This document shows positions 61,901 through 64,000 of a stretch of 64,000 nucleotides of DNA, in pieces; the stretch's first letter is position 1; every line of letters begins with the position of its first letter. The stretch covers positions 31,622 through 95,621 of the forward strand of contig JAFGIL010000072.1 in assembly GCA_016929635.1 (NCBI GenBank), read 5' to 3'. Source of the stretch: Endomicrobiales bacterium. GTDB taxonomy: Bacteria > Elusimicrobiota > Endomicrobiia > Endomicrobiales > JAFGIL01. Under the pieces are notes generated by a model. That model did no database searches, was not told the origin of the DNA, and was given only the letters and a program-made list of their open reading frames with translations. The translations under genes were made by a program, and so were the position numbers.

Positions 61901-64000
61901 TGGGATGTTTTTGAAGTGCTGTTGAAGGAATTGATGGGGTTACAGGCCCATACAATGTGTCGCTTAAAACTTTGCCAAAAGCCTGGCGGTCGGTCTGGCT
62001 TCTTTTTTCACAGGCAAGATTCCATAAAATATGCTGTGCGCTTAAAATTGTACCTATTCCCATGGTCAAAGCCTGCACGCGCATATCTGAAAGATCATCA
62101 TAGAAGCGAGAGTTATCCAAAATTGTTGTTACAGCCAAATCTACCACATGAGTTTTAGATTCCAGAAGATTCGTCTCATTTGCTAAATTTAAGTTATGTC
62201 TGGAGAATCGCTCATTTATGCCAATTATTCTTTCCGGACCAGTTTTAAAATACTCATCACTTACATAAACTATTAATCTTTGAGCTCGTATTTCATCAGC
62301 CAATCTGTCTATACCAGGTTTTTCCTGGTATTCCTCGCCTTTTTCCTCTGCTCTTCTCCTGAATTCATCTCTTAAGTAATCCTGGATTTTATCTCGTTGT
62401 CTTTCTCTTGCTTCAGTTAAAGACTGCAATGCCTTTTCATACCGTTCTGCAGGAACTTTCAGAACAAACTCGTTAAAATCGCGCACCTTAGCAAGTGTTT
62501 CAGCATCATTTTGAACAAGCTTCTGAAGAAACTCTTCATCTACCTCAATAGCCGGCTCATTAAATGCCACATGTCCGTTACTGCCAGCCCCTGCAAACTG
62601 CAGGAATATTCCTGTATTTCTTAAGATTTCTTCATACTCTCTGCATTCTCTAGTTAAATCCGGTGCTATCCCGTTCAAAAAGTGAATATTATTGGGGTCA
62701 AAACCTGACTCTTTTATATGCTTAAACACATTTTCCCACATATAGTGGACATAGCTCTGTTCTTCTTGGGTAAGGTCTCCTCCGTATCTTTGCAGGATGT
62801 ACTCACCGTCATATACATGTTCATCCAGATTTGAGGTTTGTACTCTTGACCAATCTACAGCTGCCCTGAATACAGTTGTTAGAGCATTATATATAGGTAT
62901 AGGCGTACTTCCTGTCTGCCAGCCGGTTAAAACAGTTTCATCTGCTCCTAACCTTTCTAATTCCTGATTTATCATAGATACCCATCTCTCTGCTGCTCTA
63001 CGGCCCATTTCATCATGGGTATCTGAGACCGAGATGTCAAAGTTCCCTCTTTCTACTGTGCGGTTTAATACATACTCCATTGCCTCGCTTGGTATAAACC
63101 TTGCCTGGCACACTCTTTGAGCCATGAACTCAGGCAATGCAATACCTAAGAAAAGCACAAAAACTCCAAACCACGTCTTCATCCATCTTACTACCCCTAC
63201 TGTACCGCCAGGTTTATCTTTTGTTTCTCCTGCACCTAACTCCAATGGAATCAAGCCAAGCGCGGGTACAATAATGGCGTTATATATAAAATGAAGGATA
63301 GCACTTATGACAGCTGAACTTAATAAAGACTGGCCTAAATTTTGTATTAATACCTGATTTATTCCTAAAGGAAGGAATGCATAATTGAACGGCAGCCATA
63401 CTACAACTGCCGCTGCTAAAACAAATCCTCCTATAACTCCTGTCATCTTGAGTAAACGCCTAAACAAAGGAGTATCTTCTCTTGAAATATCTATGCATTT
63501 TTTAATTATCTGCGGTATGTGGAGTGCTGCAAAAACTAAGGTTATTGCACCCCATATTAAAGGTGTAGGTGTCAGAATGGAATATACTACTGCAAGACCT
63601 ATTGTCTCTGTAAACGCTGCTGACAATGGATGGCTTATTACCCAGGCCAGCCACTGCCACCATTTGAGAACCCCTCCCTGCCTTGATCTTGTTTTATTTA
63701 TCCAATCATGTAACGGCTGTAAAAGGTTTAATCCCATATCGGATTTTTCGAATCTACCTTCTATCGCAGAACGAAGCTTTGAGGGTTGCCAGAATTTATA
63801 TTGTGTCCAGAATTCTAAAAGCAGGCTCTTGAGATGAAAAATATCACTAATCTGTCCCAGTAATCCATCATAGGTCTTTTCTAGATCAGGTCTCTTAAAT
63901 GGATCGTTCAAAAAATCCTTGCTCAATAATCTGGAATCTTGTTCTGAATAGTATTTAATAAGATCTTCCAGTTTTTCATATAATATTCCCACCCTCTGCA
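44484..64000 (-). CDS. Giant multi-domain membrane protein, partial (over 6,500 residues, open at right edge)
   Basis: The frame has no stop over 19.5 kb. The first residue in the track is a GTG at 63992, but the frame stays open to the window end, so the true N-terminus probably lies outside. Domains in order, with approximate residues: a degenerate CPBP-like membrane module (115-250), a NagB-like domain (315-705), a methyltransferase-like domain (890-1090), a KPGGAGG linker and repeat block (1243-1396), twin GNAT-like units (1440-1800), membrane regions (1815-2345), a second methyltransferase-like domain (2390-2700), the repeat block again (2730-2883), membrane regions to 3600, HENTH (3682), HAD-like (3884-4100), possible phosphoribosyltransferase-like (4140-4380), GHKL ATPase (4500-4636), CPBP-like (4652-4785), GNAT (5540-5635) and an unrecognised 800-residue tail. 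Giant ORFs of this kind are known from Omnitrophota; their function is unknown. A surface or cell-contact machine is speculation. Confidence 0.85.
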   Translation of the reverse strand, partial: QRVGILYEKLEDLIKYYSEQDSRLLSKDFLNDPFKRPDLEKTYDGLLGQISDIFHLKSLLLEFWTQYKFWQPSKLRSAIEGRFEKSDMGLNLLQPLHDWINKTRSRQGGVLKWWQWLAWVISHPLSAAFTETIGLAVVYSILTPTPLIWGAITLVFAALHIPQIIKKCIDISREDTPLFRRLLKMTGVIGGFVLAAAVVVWLPFNYAFLPLGINQVLIQNLGQSLLSSAVISAILHFIYNAIIVPALGLIPLELGAGETKDKPGGTVGVVRWMKTWFGVFVLFLGIALPEFMAQRVCQARFIPSEAMEYVLNRTVERGNFDISVSDTHDEMGRRAAERWVSMINQELERLGADETVLTGWQTGSTPIPIYNALTTVFRAAVDWSRVQTSNLDEHVYDGEYILQRYGGDLTQEEQSYVHYMWENVFKHIKESGFDPNNIHFLNGIAPDLTRECREYEEILRNTGIFLQFAGAGSNGHVAFNEPAIEVDEEFLQKLVQNDAETLAKVRDFNEFVLKVPAERYEKALQSLTEARERQRDKIQDYLRDEFRRRAEEKGEEYQEKPGIDRLADEIRAQRLIVYVSDEYFKTGPERIIGINERFSRHNLNLANETNLLESKTHVVDLAVTTILDNSRFYDDLSDMRVQALTMGIGTILSAQHILWNLACEKRSQTDRQAFGKVLSDTLYGPVTPSIPSTALQKHPSVMVYVDKYVALSAAKRGLKEWIDRLLLSSKGRIDSFQAAIVKWSDFDDIYKNRDEMEGFYFAYDKEREDIERRGGIIELNGKWFDVYTMIEKGKTVFLIIPKFGDNLQKDHFWYRRKELNEYFFNKELNVNIVRLVQAVERFSAGRITHGERLGIVTRQTQKVFDETIGRYRHGDVYDPSKNLLNSDNYLHTAHFGWLYHREIEMIQKISMQRGLERPIIHDLGTGLGSFIFSADKSIESARLLGTDVQEDIIEYGAKSYAPEADNIKFITANPESINSSDDLKIFSINSFGSPADFIVLNHVLEHLEGIETFDGIARYIETWLEACNHGVMISVPFDEGVADLSSITPHIEEGAFNEEKLRDIAARFAKTRPDIEVDSSNVNVGLLAFVKKKPAVLYSNATGVISQMDIDDILRDVSIDQLKALTTFIKAKKQEYIHLIEEIIAESRKKYSIRYADILPEIAGIDEIFRSIYYNPNVISSLKHYVSNRIGIITIATQLIRENDNVQRRISDLSRYTDRFDELIFFLEAVIEQGAATVSDETSKVKPGGAGGLMRVSTFERYLQDEHYKSPDWERMYHSEKWYKKVWINTAVRVWASWSYAPVVEHSEIADILSNSPFSRDFWYGVWGFFIGHYAKPTTVLGWLGVVFWPIQSILRVAGISVMAAAWYLIPFHREAVNIAIHRAFNVVTTPLFASWLMSDKVRKDQVVRSLIEQRTSEIAELDGRLKISSYELDIINFADLEIDGVKYRYRWETNLERNNFIEFFYVDNVMVAHGFTNLHEDGALIRMGYNPGMEDIGSTHMKILFEMKLNVLKNRYGTEGFIVPNSQFKDWNTFFFYIRKGFMPVDPLARDKVLTYLSLWKTGTVDRLKYDEIKEIFGDYFTFLGTCGDLVFSLQEASEQPSPAKYDEQVLDEFMQRCSNEIDELDGRLSEKSGPDTYNAVALGVDGVEYQYEWWESISGLSLDPEHYTVGNKDVAHGFTQFHIERRDEARMGMGYNLNVNFVESPHMKILFYMKLNVLKNRYGITKFRVMKYQLTDWKTIFFYIRKGFLPENPEMRAKVLEYIVRWQRGEVDILDEEQIQETFGSFYRFISKCGDFIFTIEKADDRFAAPAEGKTYRGGVWNWLRAIMWGVFSRIFPEVRQESFNSVYDVIVAPFIENILVTVIANTFFGGNVIIAWVLFIALHLLDYAIDFVKPGKKIAPPSLNMIFPALIGFTGIIFKLSPLSPLAVWLHMGINTVVTIIKKFIQGRDYDSLKADASLSKPGSLDTRYFEDIVGWFRTPIVSLIARVFPKTGKERIGLVYDRYIPTLVRIVLVLVILSASYVTFFLGFSDYYPRFINVFAEMIGSDQAKQLILGSWIIIVIYSFIIAPLSPVSIGLYFRDRFSKSLVKADYDQEGIDTTQSGDVKEKKPPLINRNLKRYLLVCISLIIPAILFYTGFATYLWGYILHLFSAIKLTAVGEVIVRSMLISSTQGRLGIYIRWYLNDALIIPAILCANYALFSSYKIEQPTSRKEKNISKAFTVTKMIASLAVAISFAYVILYTHFVLLNPLFSFIVATLGIRFVIPILQKYIFSGKNTEYQKSLKYGFIWAALFNALSISGHEVLEGKFGLTGTFDWMDVIVCLVGTIVFIILVSIAISKTSYPQSINTVDYKSEVKPEASVEPDIPQEVAPIEPDEEKPEPQSDLHSEEIIFSGLTREGLKTQISEYSAKAVGMKRRRRLNSRYLGGAYESIQELHGFSFTHSDTVDLAQESNSLAEFVVADIGAGYGFVSRDLLEETDGFFASIFPEMKETRFRSLAFEVNEFREEVEKEQERRSKRDDSYYQAVEWSFGETGEDLPYEDETATLALATRSIEYMYDPLRGIEELYRILKVNGKASAVLSLMNEETYAEAMEAFETDLLEDKDQFLGSVYLEGVPIFSEIKRLQQAGYDIRLCVIDNLSHLRWVKTDEGTWRRGEPLMEVTPEIEAEFYEDTFYFNRDHSNYLIIEIRKRAEDPGPLRFNYDIENVENLYHRRYIPRDTATIDVTPVKKPGGAGGLMRLSTFERYLQDEHYKSPDWERMYHSEKWYRKVWINTAVRVWASWSYAPVVEHSEIADIFSNSPFSRDFWYGVWGFFIGHYAKPTTVLGWIGVVFWPIQSVLRVAGISVMAAAWYLIPFHREAVNIAIHRAFNIVTTLLFVSWLMKNKDTQIDTDSRLSQFKQPVLKSFRNISSGITLRVIMSALSVLSPLVAIYTLYYYLSPTSLLYGIAGVQGSIIVMVILSSIFGIRAAIYYGQQAFGIWRASKLVENRDSAEEPSYILRDILNYARPGYYEELVENGIEIRTINEKYVPSRVVRDSGKIFFEINPALFVSLDDELKVQFLQHDRISVWFKQQTQSTEYNFYSLLLKSVFSVLTTIPFAEQVIVSIGEVRGLRIIIQYALHRQGRVLFGTLVGLMLSAILQQYFLYLGISDLVSAAKVGLYAGLAIVFMPLVKQVAFDDWIKKVDERFSGRPNVRMLIVTLVGSLSFYFLYPFHAYVRQFLKLISYKLLTGISAGLEVRVGFPHTTTPNMDELYYMTFTYFFLRWVGNLFDATLGMLIFREGMREVNKENITFKKLIFFSIGIAVTTWSWLLSIPGDYSIVKFQDPYYGLIMPDTITRVLHGDVQTIVAILAIPIFELLVFFAAYQISRFIDILRGVSSPAVPLTEEEKETNLFKRGLIKASKIITTYTKESSSMLKGASLSFIVSTLILSFVAVLLGLGLLFVGNTSFISNYALAAMSVIYLMTLPSLVYLKLSLRKKSKISSTEDEDIEDKFEKVSISGTKKAGAAASVIAGVEAAGAVTLVTVGIIFNLPALIWAVSIAVGVTIISGGALYIISRSVKQKPQGILGVFVAILEAGSVLLAPFTGILLMKNQKQLIHQAQMEANKIRAGPIKRVREEEVKAWLEENCKGLKFEEVEITIDELEIARPDIAAAKDGIIYIDYLAFSFLPDYLRRSIIQYHENTHRWTALEFIAYGNQILHSTRFLSDMLSKNKARGLLVKFNEFSAQIGTSKKIIEDLCRNIEKELQRKDDADFEIINQDFDNIVIQVQLLFALEEEVVALSNKLEYFKLLFIHWGRTPFTPIFGYTNLFLKTKDVKVLKRVLEIIPANLESMQDKVDMIKLRSFPDFADSILEVLESPKNQQEYERARELAEFYIKRLDGVKAVLLDVGGVVIQPDLHAAGARFKKYFNELGFAEYTSESELLDIYTKFRNGSGIEYRRNKEGDSEVSFDAYVDLFNSYLAGRDIPIRLTPLDFANLFKKPWKSDRRTVSALNRLAGNFRLATVSDQHTDGSNWSETQSVNEALTAALGNPEELFERQFVSWQEGHTKSDQEYFAHILQETGLTPEEVAFADDMPNYVENASTEGMLGSTVDSAQSLSKNLLIDELVTGEWRRKAGKLLKKGPAKLRRYRNRFRKAFKPLKDVSCPLLEDSSVETLVDTSRKLAKAYPTERIVAIGRTPVWIVETARLLEWDSDRFEYVAFSGRWHKRNARLVEKDKEHPGREQVLRYRQYLSGLDLDPISIINRPERTVFTDHIFSGESMVSFITVLVEWAEELDATNTQIDVVDELKRKMALHILHELHSPEYVLETMDYMIGFDITYQRINTPLLVFLGRNIDSYDANLGISYPYTDWDNPDIDPRNAQVTRNARLLYFRIVDFLVGRKLLGPEYLDRAMRSIETMEPVHDILTAGDTRSEGTPSEGFVYTIDFKKSVDIDDYKWQRNRIQKYMKATKDLNFRWAAEVDMDSITSENDELLRMVTARRIDWLLENEQVQYSHEGLAGNTMSRDFDFILWELYKNACDAYTRLNDEGPIEVSLSQAGENVTIDFIDYGIGLETIGKRENGSIRIVSNTPVGECRRDHLYSSQGVGIIWCQLLVQLHGGTFEYISEKVEDDKSGKKHRTIARITLPKDAIQLESDAHEEVKPETTLRLFNVPFWSELFETIALGVVFAFIQDPVTRMLALGVFALIHIITDIYNLRQNEEYRKKTAFGKLFHLLGNVVKRFIASMVVIWVPFGVSDYFVQVKVASLIAGAVISFSWHIYYNVLIDNQVKFLKKWPKLRLSRKADDKQTDEQSVVIPEEPPSDPDELKQELEKPYPYGETDTVKIDKKPAKMLGLEDLYAGSSDISDYGTCIRIMSFYSIHQRDIHKQALRNIQKTFPVFTTDFIARIIKYSDSPEQALSRFRQWLDALDKHPEVLEAIVASAETPEEARSLYWDIRYNRPVKPDYFDFNVTPAQALLYKIRFERYSKDKWAHKTWHPALIKWANMTLEKQGLPELLKIEEQESAVSPETDRIVEVEKAQKYTLVNTLISTLFAGLLLLGLGLILKASILVLGILFLIPVLFIFVYISSSLWASKNAHYKITVREKYLEYEARKKLDASGLEDVKIKVVKERGYSPVRYEKRGDEYTVILNPNLLNRSFMFDRLFYLSHISKQIKMSRRERGVLRKVLDFIVLHLVDIVLFFRAALWDTIIGHRPWEELSSYISGKTSVELDERYGSPMKAFDSFKKEFEQGIIPDYIALNIFESAFKNKEISGQAKGYFLNHLSVCLKEDRDLGVMDIEKLNVYFPEISRARLAQEFEGFIDKVASDKEEIIALCQRIRAEIQKGDSAEQGNIDYCMGVINTKSYKLLDSLTPLFVMMIILGLKDFEGDLSHWTRTCSAAIIGYVELYNEVYKAKGDFAKLDEFLRNIESQIERLDAQAREMKEKYLKDSVVIDESAVKSEKEYSLIHNVLVWIPGFFANMAINLSAWILRMIGIADRTANFDVLYSQIRQINSNISYYNETQGIRKYWPVEHKKRDAKIMMALKDRLANVKNPQYYIDYEIRDGLIAGYIVYSIRPSDSPEYPGSLYIDLIAADPSAFGTDISIKLMKKAFKFAQKNNIDTVYLNCFKDNERGVNFYENKVSAQLSDIITAKPKEDRPGEDDQFRFVYTVKDLPQERVITIGFWNNIVKRFSRYTAKPQDLAQDMIEQLLVEQDEKWLMDNYPEAVNRDTFHIVSNPNNIESKVQDLIHLKKMGINAHGIAFAPYSTAGLVGRGYEIQKEGPVSPVVMVNGELQRLQVWKNPKTGMILIDKPQGVEFKDQNEEAQALYFIACQVMYRGFIDKKVNKMLISGQPKRKFRNKKTFPDVVFIDNQEMIPGVQSKRLFGGVEISFPDVANAEKLLANAMVVSEIDQDPEMETSLLRDANKNILASERVNLVMQAGALRSNIGMFLGENRTHQRSSSAVMMARSPLALRFGLAELKAEKRIKTILDLPGVVETDLKYWPSHAGSTIVDGLFKDGALNEDYLNLSRKQLKQGEKYFDGFTEDEKKYVVELTRLAKGMPDVPYGEVADQFKKTYIAKASCALWVLKQIEKNQSVTGIIPSNIVTEAASVNTFERLIKGSIYIGFSGMMLSIREHYQESVIDLNRNLLEFYKEAQDSRYLPSGYLTISIPARLQNYDEFMEISSKLGISVVDERFLSSAESAYTDMRANTSLRISFIGSDVASRMDLNNALSNILRQASEQKVPLVILDADLAMSEEIREARITTVDFMEVVLDVLGFQELDPAEKRKLEQSKGQRYFQGGPVPVFDNAAKQVVKRVLKYAEDSEAFVGDEALMIETLDALMDISFNYANVKESDVRKERERFKLAVLRYKQRYENSSNLEAKQEAVHMCMNLVHGICLAVAESAYLSGTIMDEKYKPVFLQYILQAINSGSDTPELIRSGNYTPALPQLPDEYASLSVEELLEKVLANSEGFALEDLLALLWLNASRELSNLEILKTLKNPVLIAGQQAIESAA
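47090..47370 (-). other. GNAT acetyltransferase-like domain in the giant protein
   Basis: The segment reads GLIAGYIVYSI, YIDLIAADPSAFGTDISIKL and then KKAFKFAQKNNIDTVYLNCF followed by NERGVNFYE. This is the strand-helix order of GNAT motifs A and B, with the acetyl-CoA loop changed to SAFGTDIS in place of the usual RGxGxG/A. Acetyl-CoA binding is therefore uncertain. Confidence 0.65.
49640..50040 (-). other. Degenerate CPBP-like membrane module (third copy) in the giant protein
   Basis: The module has ELFETIALGVVF, VFALIHIITD and SWHIYYNVLI, resembling the glutamate, FxxxH and HxxxN motifs of CPBP intramembrane proteases. The second glutamate and the arginine of EExxxR are missing. Similar modules lie at 63240-63650 and 58110-58550. 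Confidence 0.45.
50085..50490 (-). other. GHKL ATPase domain in the giant protein
   Basis: The N box ELYKNACDAY, the G1 box DYGIGLE and the G2 box SQGVGIIWCQLLVQLHGG appear in the order and spacing of histidine-kinase-like ATPases. No phospho-acceptor histidine domain precedes it, so a kinase role is not supported; a structural or anti-sigma-like ATPase is as likely. Confidence 0.75.
50850..51575 (-). other. Possible phosphoribosyltransferase-like domain in the giant protein
   Basis: A block IVAIGRTPVWIVETARLL followed by RTVFTDHIFSGESMVSF resembles the first strand-loop and the PRPP loop of type I phosphoribosyltransferases, but the second acidic residue of the usual pair is missing. The call is tentative. 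Confidence 0.35.
51690..52345 (-). other. HAD-like hydrolase domain in the giant protein
   Basis: Motif I VLLDVGGVVI, a motif II-like LATVSDQHTDG, a lysine in EGHTKSDQEYF and motif IV VAFADDMPNYVENA follow the HAD order. DxGGV is a common version of motif I. All core acidic residues appear to be present, so it could be active; the substrate is unknown. Confidence 0.7.
52920..53100 (-). other. Zincin-like module with intact HExxH (HENTH) in the giant protein
   Basis: After two membrane helices and a basic helix comes DGIIYIDYLAF, then IIQYHENTHRW, with HENTH at 52935-52949. Two related but motif-less copies are described under findings. A third ligand is not obvious. Confidence 0.5.
55344..55803. 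repeat. 460-bp internal direct repeat of the giant gene, copy 1
   Basis: This block encodes KPGGAGGLMRLSTFERYLQ up to SWLM and is almost the same as copy 2 at 59805-60264. Stretches of 30 or more bases are identical, including synonymous positions, most strongly in the KPGGAGG-proximal 200 bases. Both copies follow a methyltransferase-like domain and precede a new module. It contains about two membrane helices. Confidence 0.9.
55880..56830 (-). other. Methyltransferase-like domain 2 in the giant protein
   Basis: The segment has VVADIGAGYGFVSRDLLEE (motif I) and later LPYEDETATLALATRSIEY and LKVNGKASAVLS, the order of class I SAM-dependent methyltransferases. The acceptor is unknown. Confidence 0.65.
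58110..58550 (-). other. Degenerate CPBP-like membrane module (second copy) in the giant protein
   Basis: APFIENILV, LFIALHLLDY and WLHMGINTV occupy the places of the CPBP motifs EExxxR, FxxxH and HxxxN. The second glutamate is Asn here, so activity is doubtful. Confidence 0.45.
58590..59660 (-). other. Twin GNAT-like units in the giant protein
   Basis: Two tandem units share DVAHGFT/MVAHGFT, HMKILF-MKLNVLKNRYG, FFYIRKGFxP and CGDxxF. Each is about 150 residues. The order is reminiscent of GNAT acetyltransferases, but the acetyl-CoA loop is not recognisable, so the fold assignment is weak while the duplication is clear. Confidence 0.55.
59805..60264. repeat. 460-bp internal direct repeat of the giant gene, copy 2
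   Basis: This is the partner of 55344-55803. It encodes KPGGAGGLMRVSTFERYLQ to SWLMSDK. The two copies lie about 4.5 kb apart in the same frame and orientation. Confidence 0.9.
60715..61320 (-). other. Methyltransferase-like domain 1 in the giant protein
   Basis: IIHDLGTGLGSFIF is SAM-binding motif I, LLGTDVQEDIIEY the acidic strand 2, and ADFIVLNHVLEHL the post-I region. This is class I methyltransferase order. The domain follows the NagB-like domain. Confidence 0.7.
61870..63040 (-). other. NagB-like (glucosamine-6-phosphate isomerase/6-phosphogluconolactonase family) domain in the giant protein
   Basis: TGWQTGSTPIPIYNAL, DEHVYDGEYI, NIHFLNGIAPDLTRECREYE and FAGAGSNGHVAFNEP match the NagB core in order. 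A charged insertion of about 110 residues follows, then LTMGIGTILSAQHI and HPSVMVYVD close the fold. The core is complete enough that sugar-phosphate binding is plausible. Confidence 0.8.
63240..63650 (-). other. Degenerate CPBP-like membrane module (first copy) in the giant protein
   Basis: AAFTETIGLAVVY, LVFAALHIPQI and ILHFIYNAII lie in the order of the CPBP motifs, with Glu, FxxxH and HxxxN visible but EE reduced to ET. It precedes the NagB-like domain and probably anchors it to a membrane. Confidence 0.45.

Noticed and set aside
44484-63992. Idea that the giant ORF is an artefact of joining neighbouring genes
   Set aside because: No stop or frame change was found over 19.5 kb, membrane and linker modules recur along its length, and the last codon is followed by a normal hairpin. 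The window edge still leaves the N-terminus unknown.

Overview
The window is gene-dense, low-GC bacterial DNA in which every supported gene lies on the minus strand, so biological order runs from coordinate 64000 down to 1. Genes touch or overlap by a few bases almost throughout, and no gene-free stretch exceeds about 205 bases. The host looks like a double-membrane bacterium, since it encodes LolA and a signal-peptide protease with a FlgD-type tail. The giant multi-domain ORF with KPGGAGG-type linkers resembles the giant proteins described for Candidatus Omnitrophota (OP3). That assignment is inference from family knowledge; no 16S gene or other phylogenetic marker was analysed.

Region 1 (64000-44484) is one uninterrupted reading frame of at least 6,502 codons, still open at the right edge. 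It is a mosaic of a NagB-like sugar-phosphate isomerase domain, two Rossmann methyltransferase-like domains, GNAT-like domains, a HAD-like domain, a possible phosphoribosyltransferase-like domain, a GHKL ATPase, a zincin-like module, degenerate CPBP-like membrane modules and many other membrane segments. A segment of about 460 bp occurs twice in it, nearly identical at the DNA level. A hairpin followed by a T-rich tract, and a good promoter, separate it from the next operon.

Region 2 (44344-34952) is a conserved translation and RNA block: rimP, nusA, infB, rbfA, nrnA, truB, ribF, an EF-G paralog and rpsO. Region 3 (34874-23914) continues with pnp (its own promoter is visible), accB, uppP, ftsK, lolA, a RodZ-like gene, rimO, pgsA, pgpA, a metallo-beta-lactamase hydrolase and a Xer recombinase. 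These cover RNA decay, envelope lipid supply, division and lipoprotein traffic.

Region 4 (23887-820) starts at a near-consensus promoter. It encodes a MoxR AAA+ ATPase, DUF58, a BatA-like VWA protein, DUF4159, a second VWA protein, a DUF2723 glycosyltransferase-like protein with TPR tail, a secreted subtilase, two more DUF2723-TPR proteins, a GT39-type transferase, a DUF4175 protein and a secreted metallopeptidase-TPR protein. The layout suggests that a MoxR/VWA chaperone system works together with surface glycosylation and proteolysis. A CpXC protein and the start of a response regulator finish the window.

Two kinds of small inverted repeat stand out. A GTCATTGCGAG...GAAGCAATC palindrome is embedded in frame in two of the three DUF2723 paralogs. 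A different inverted-repeat element occupies two intergenic gaps (11700-11820 and 39934-40013).
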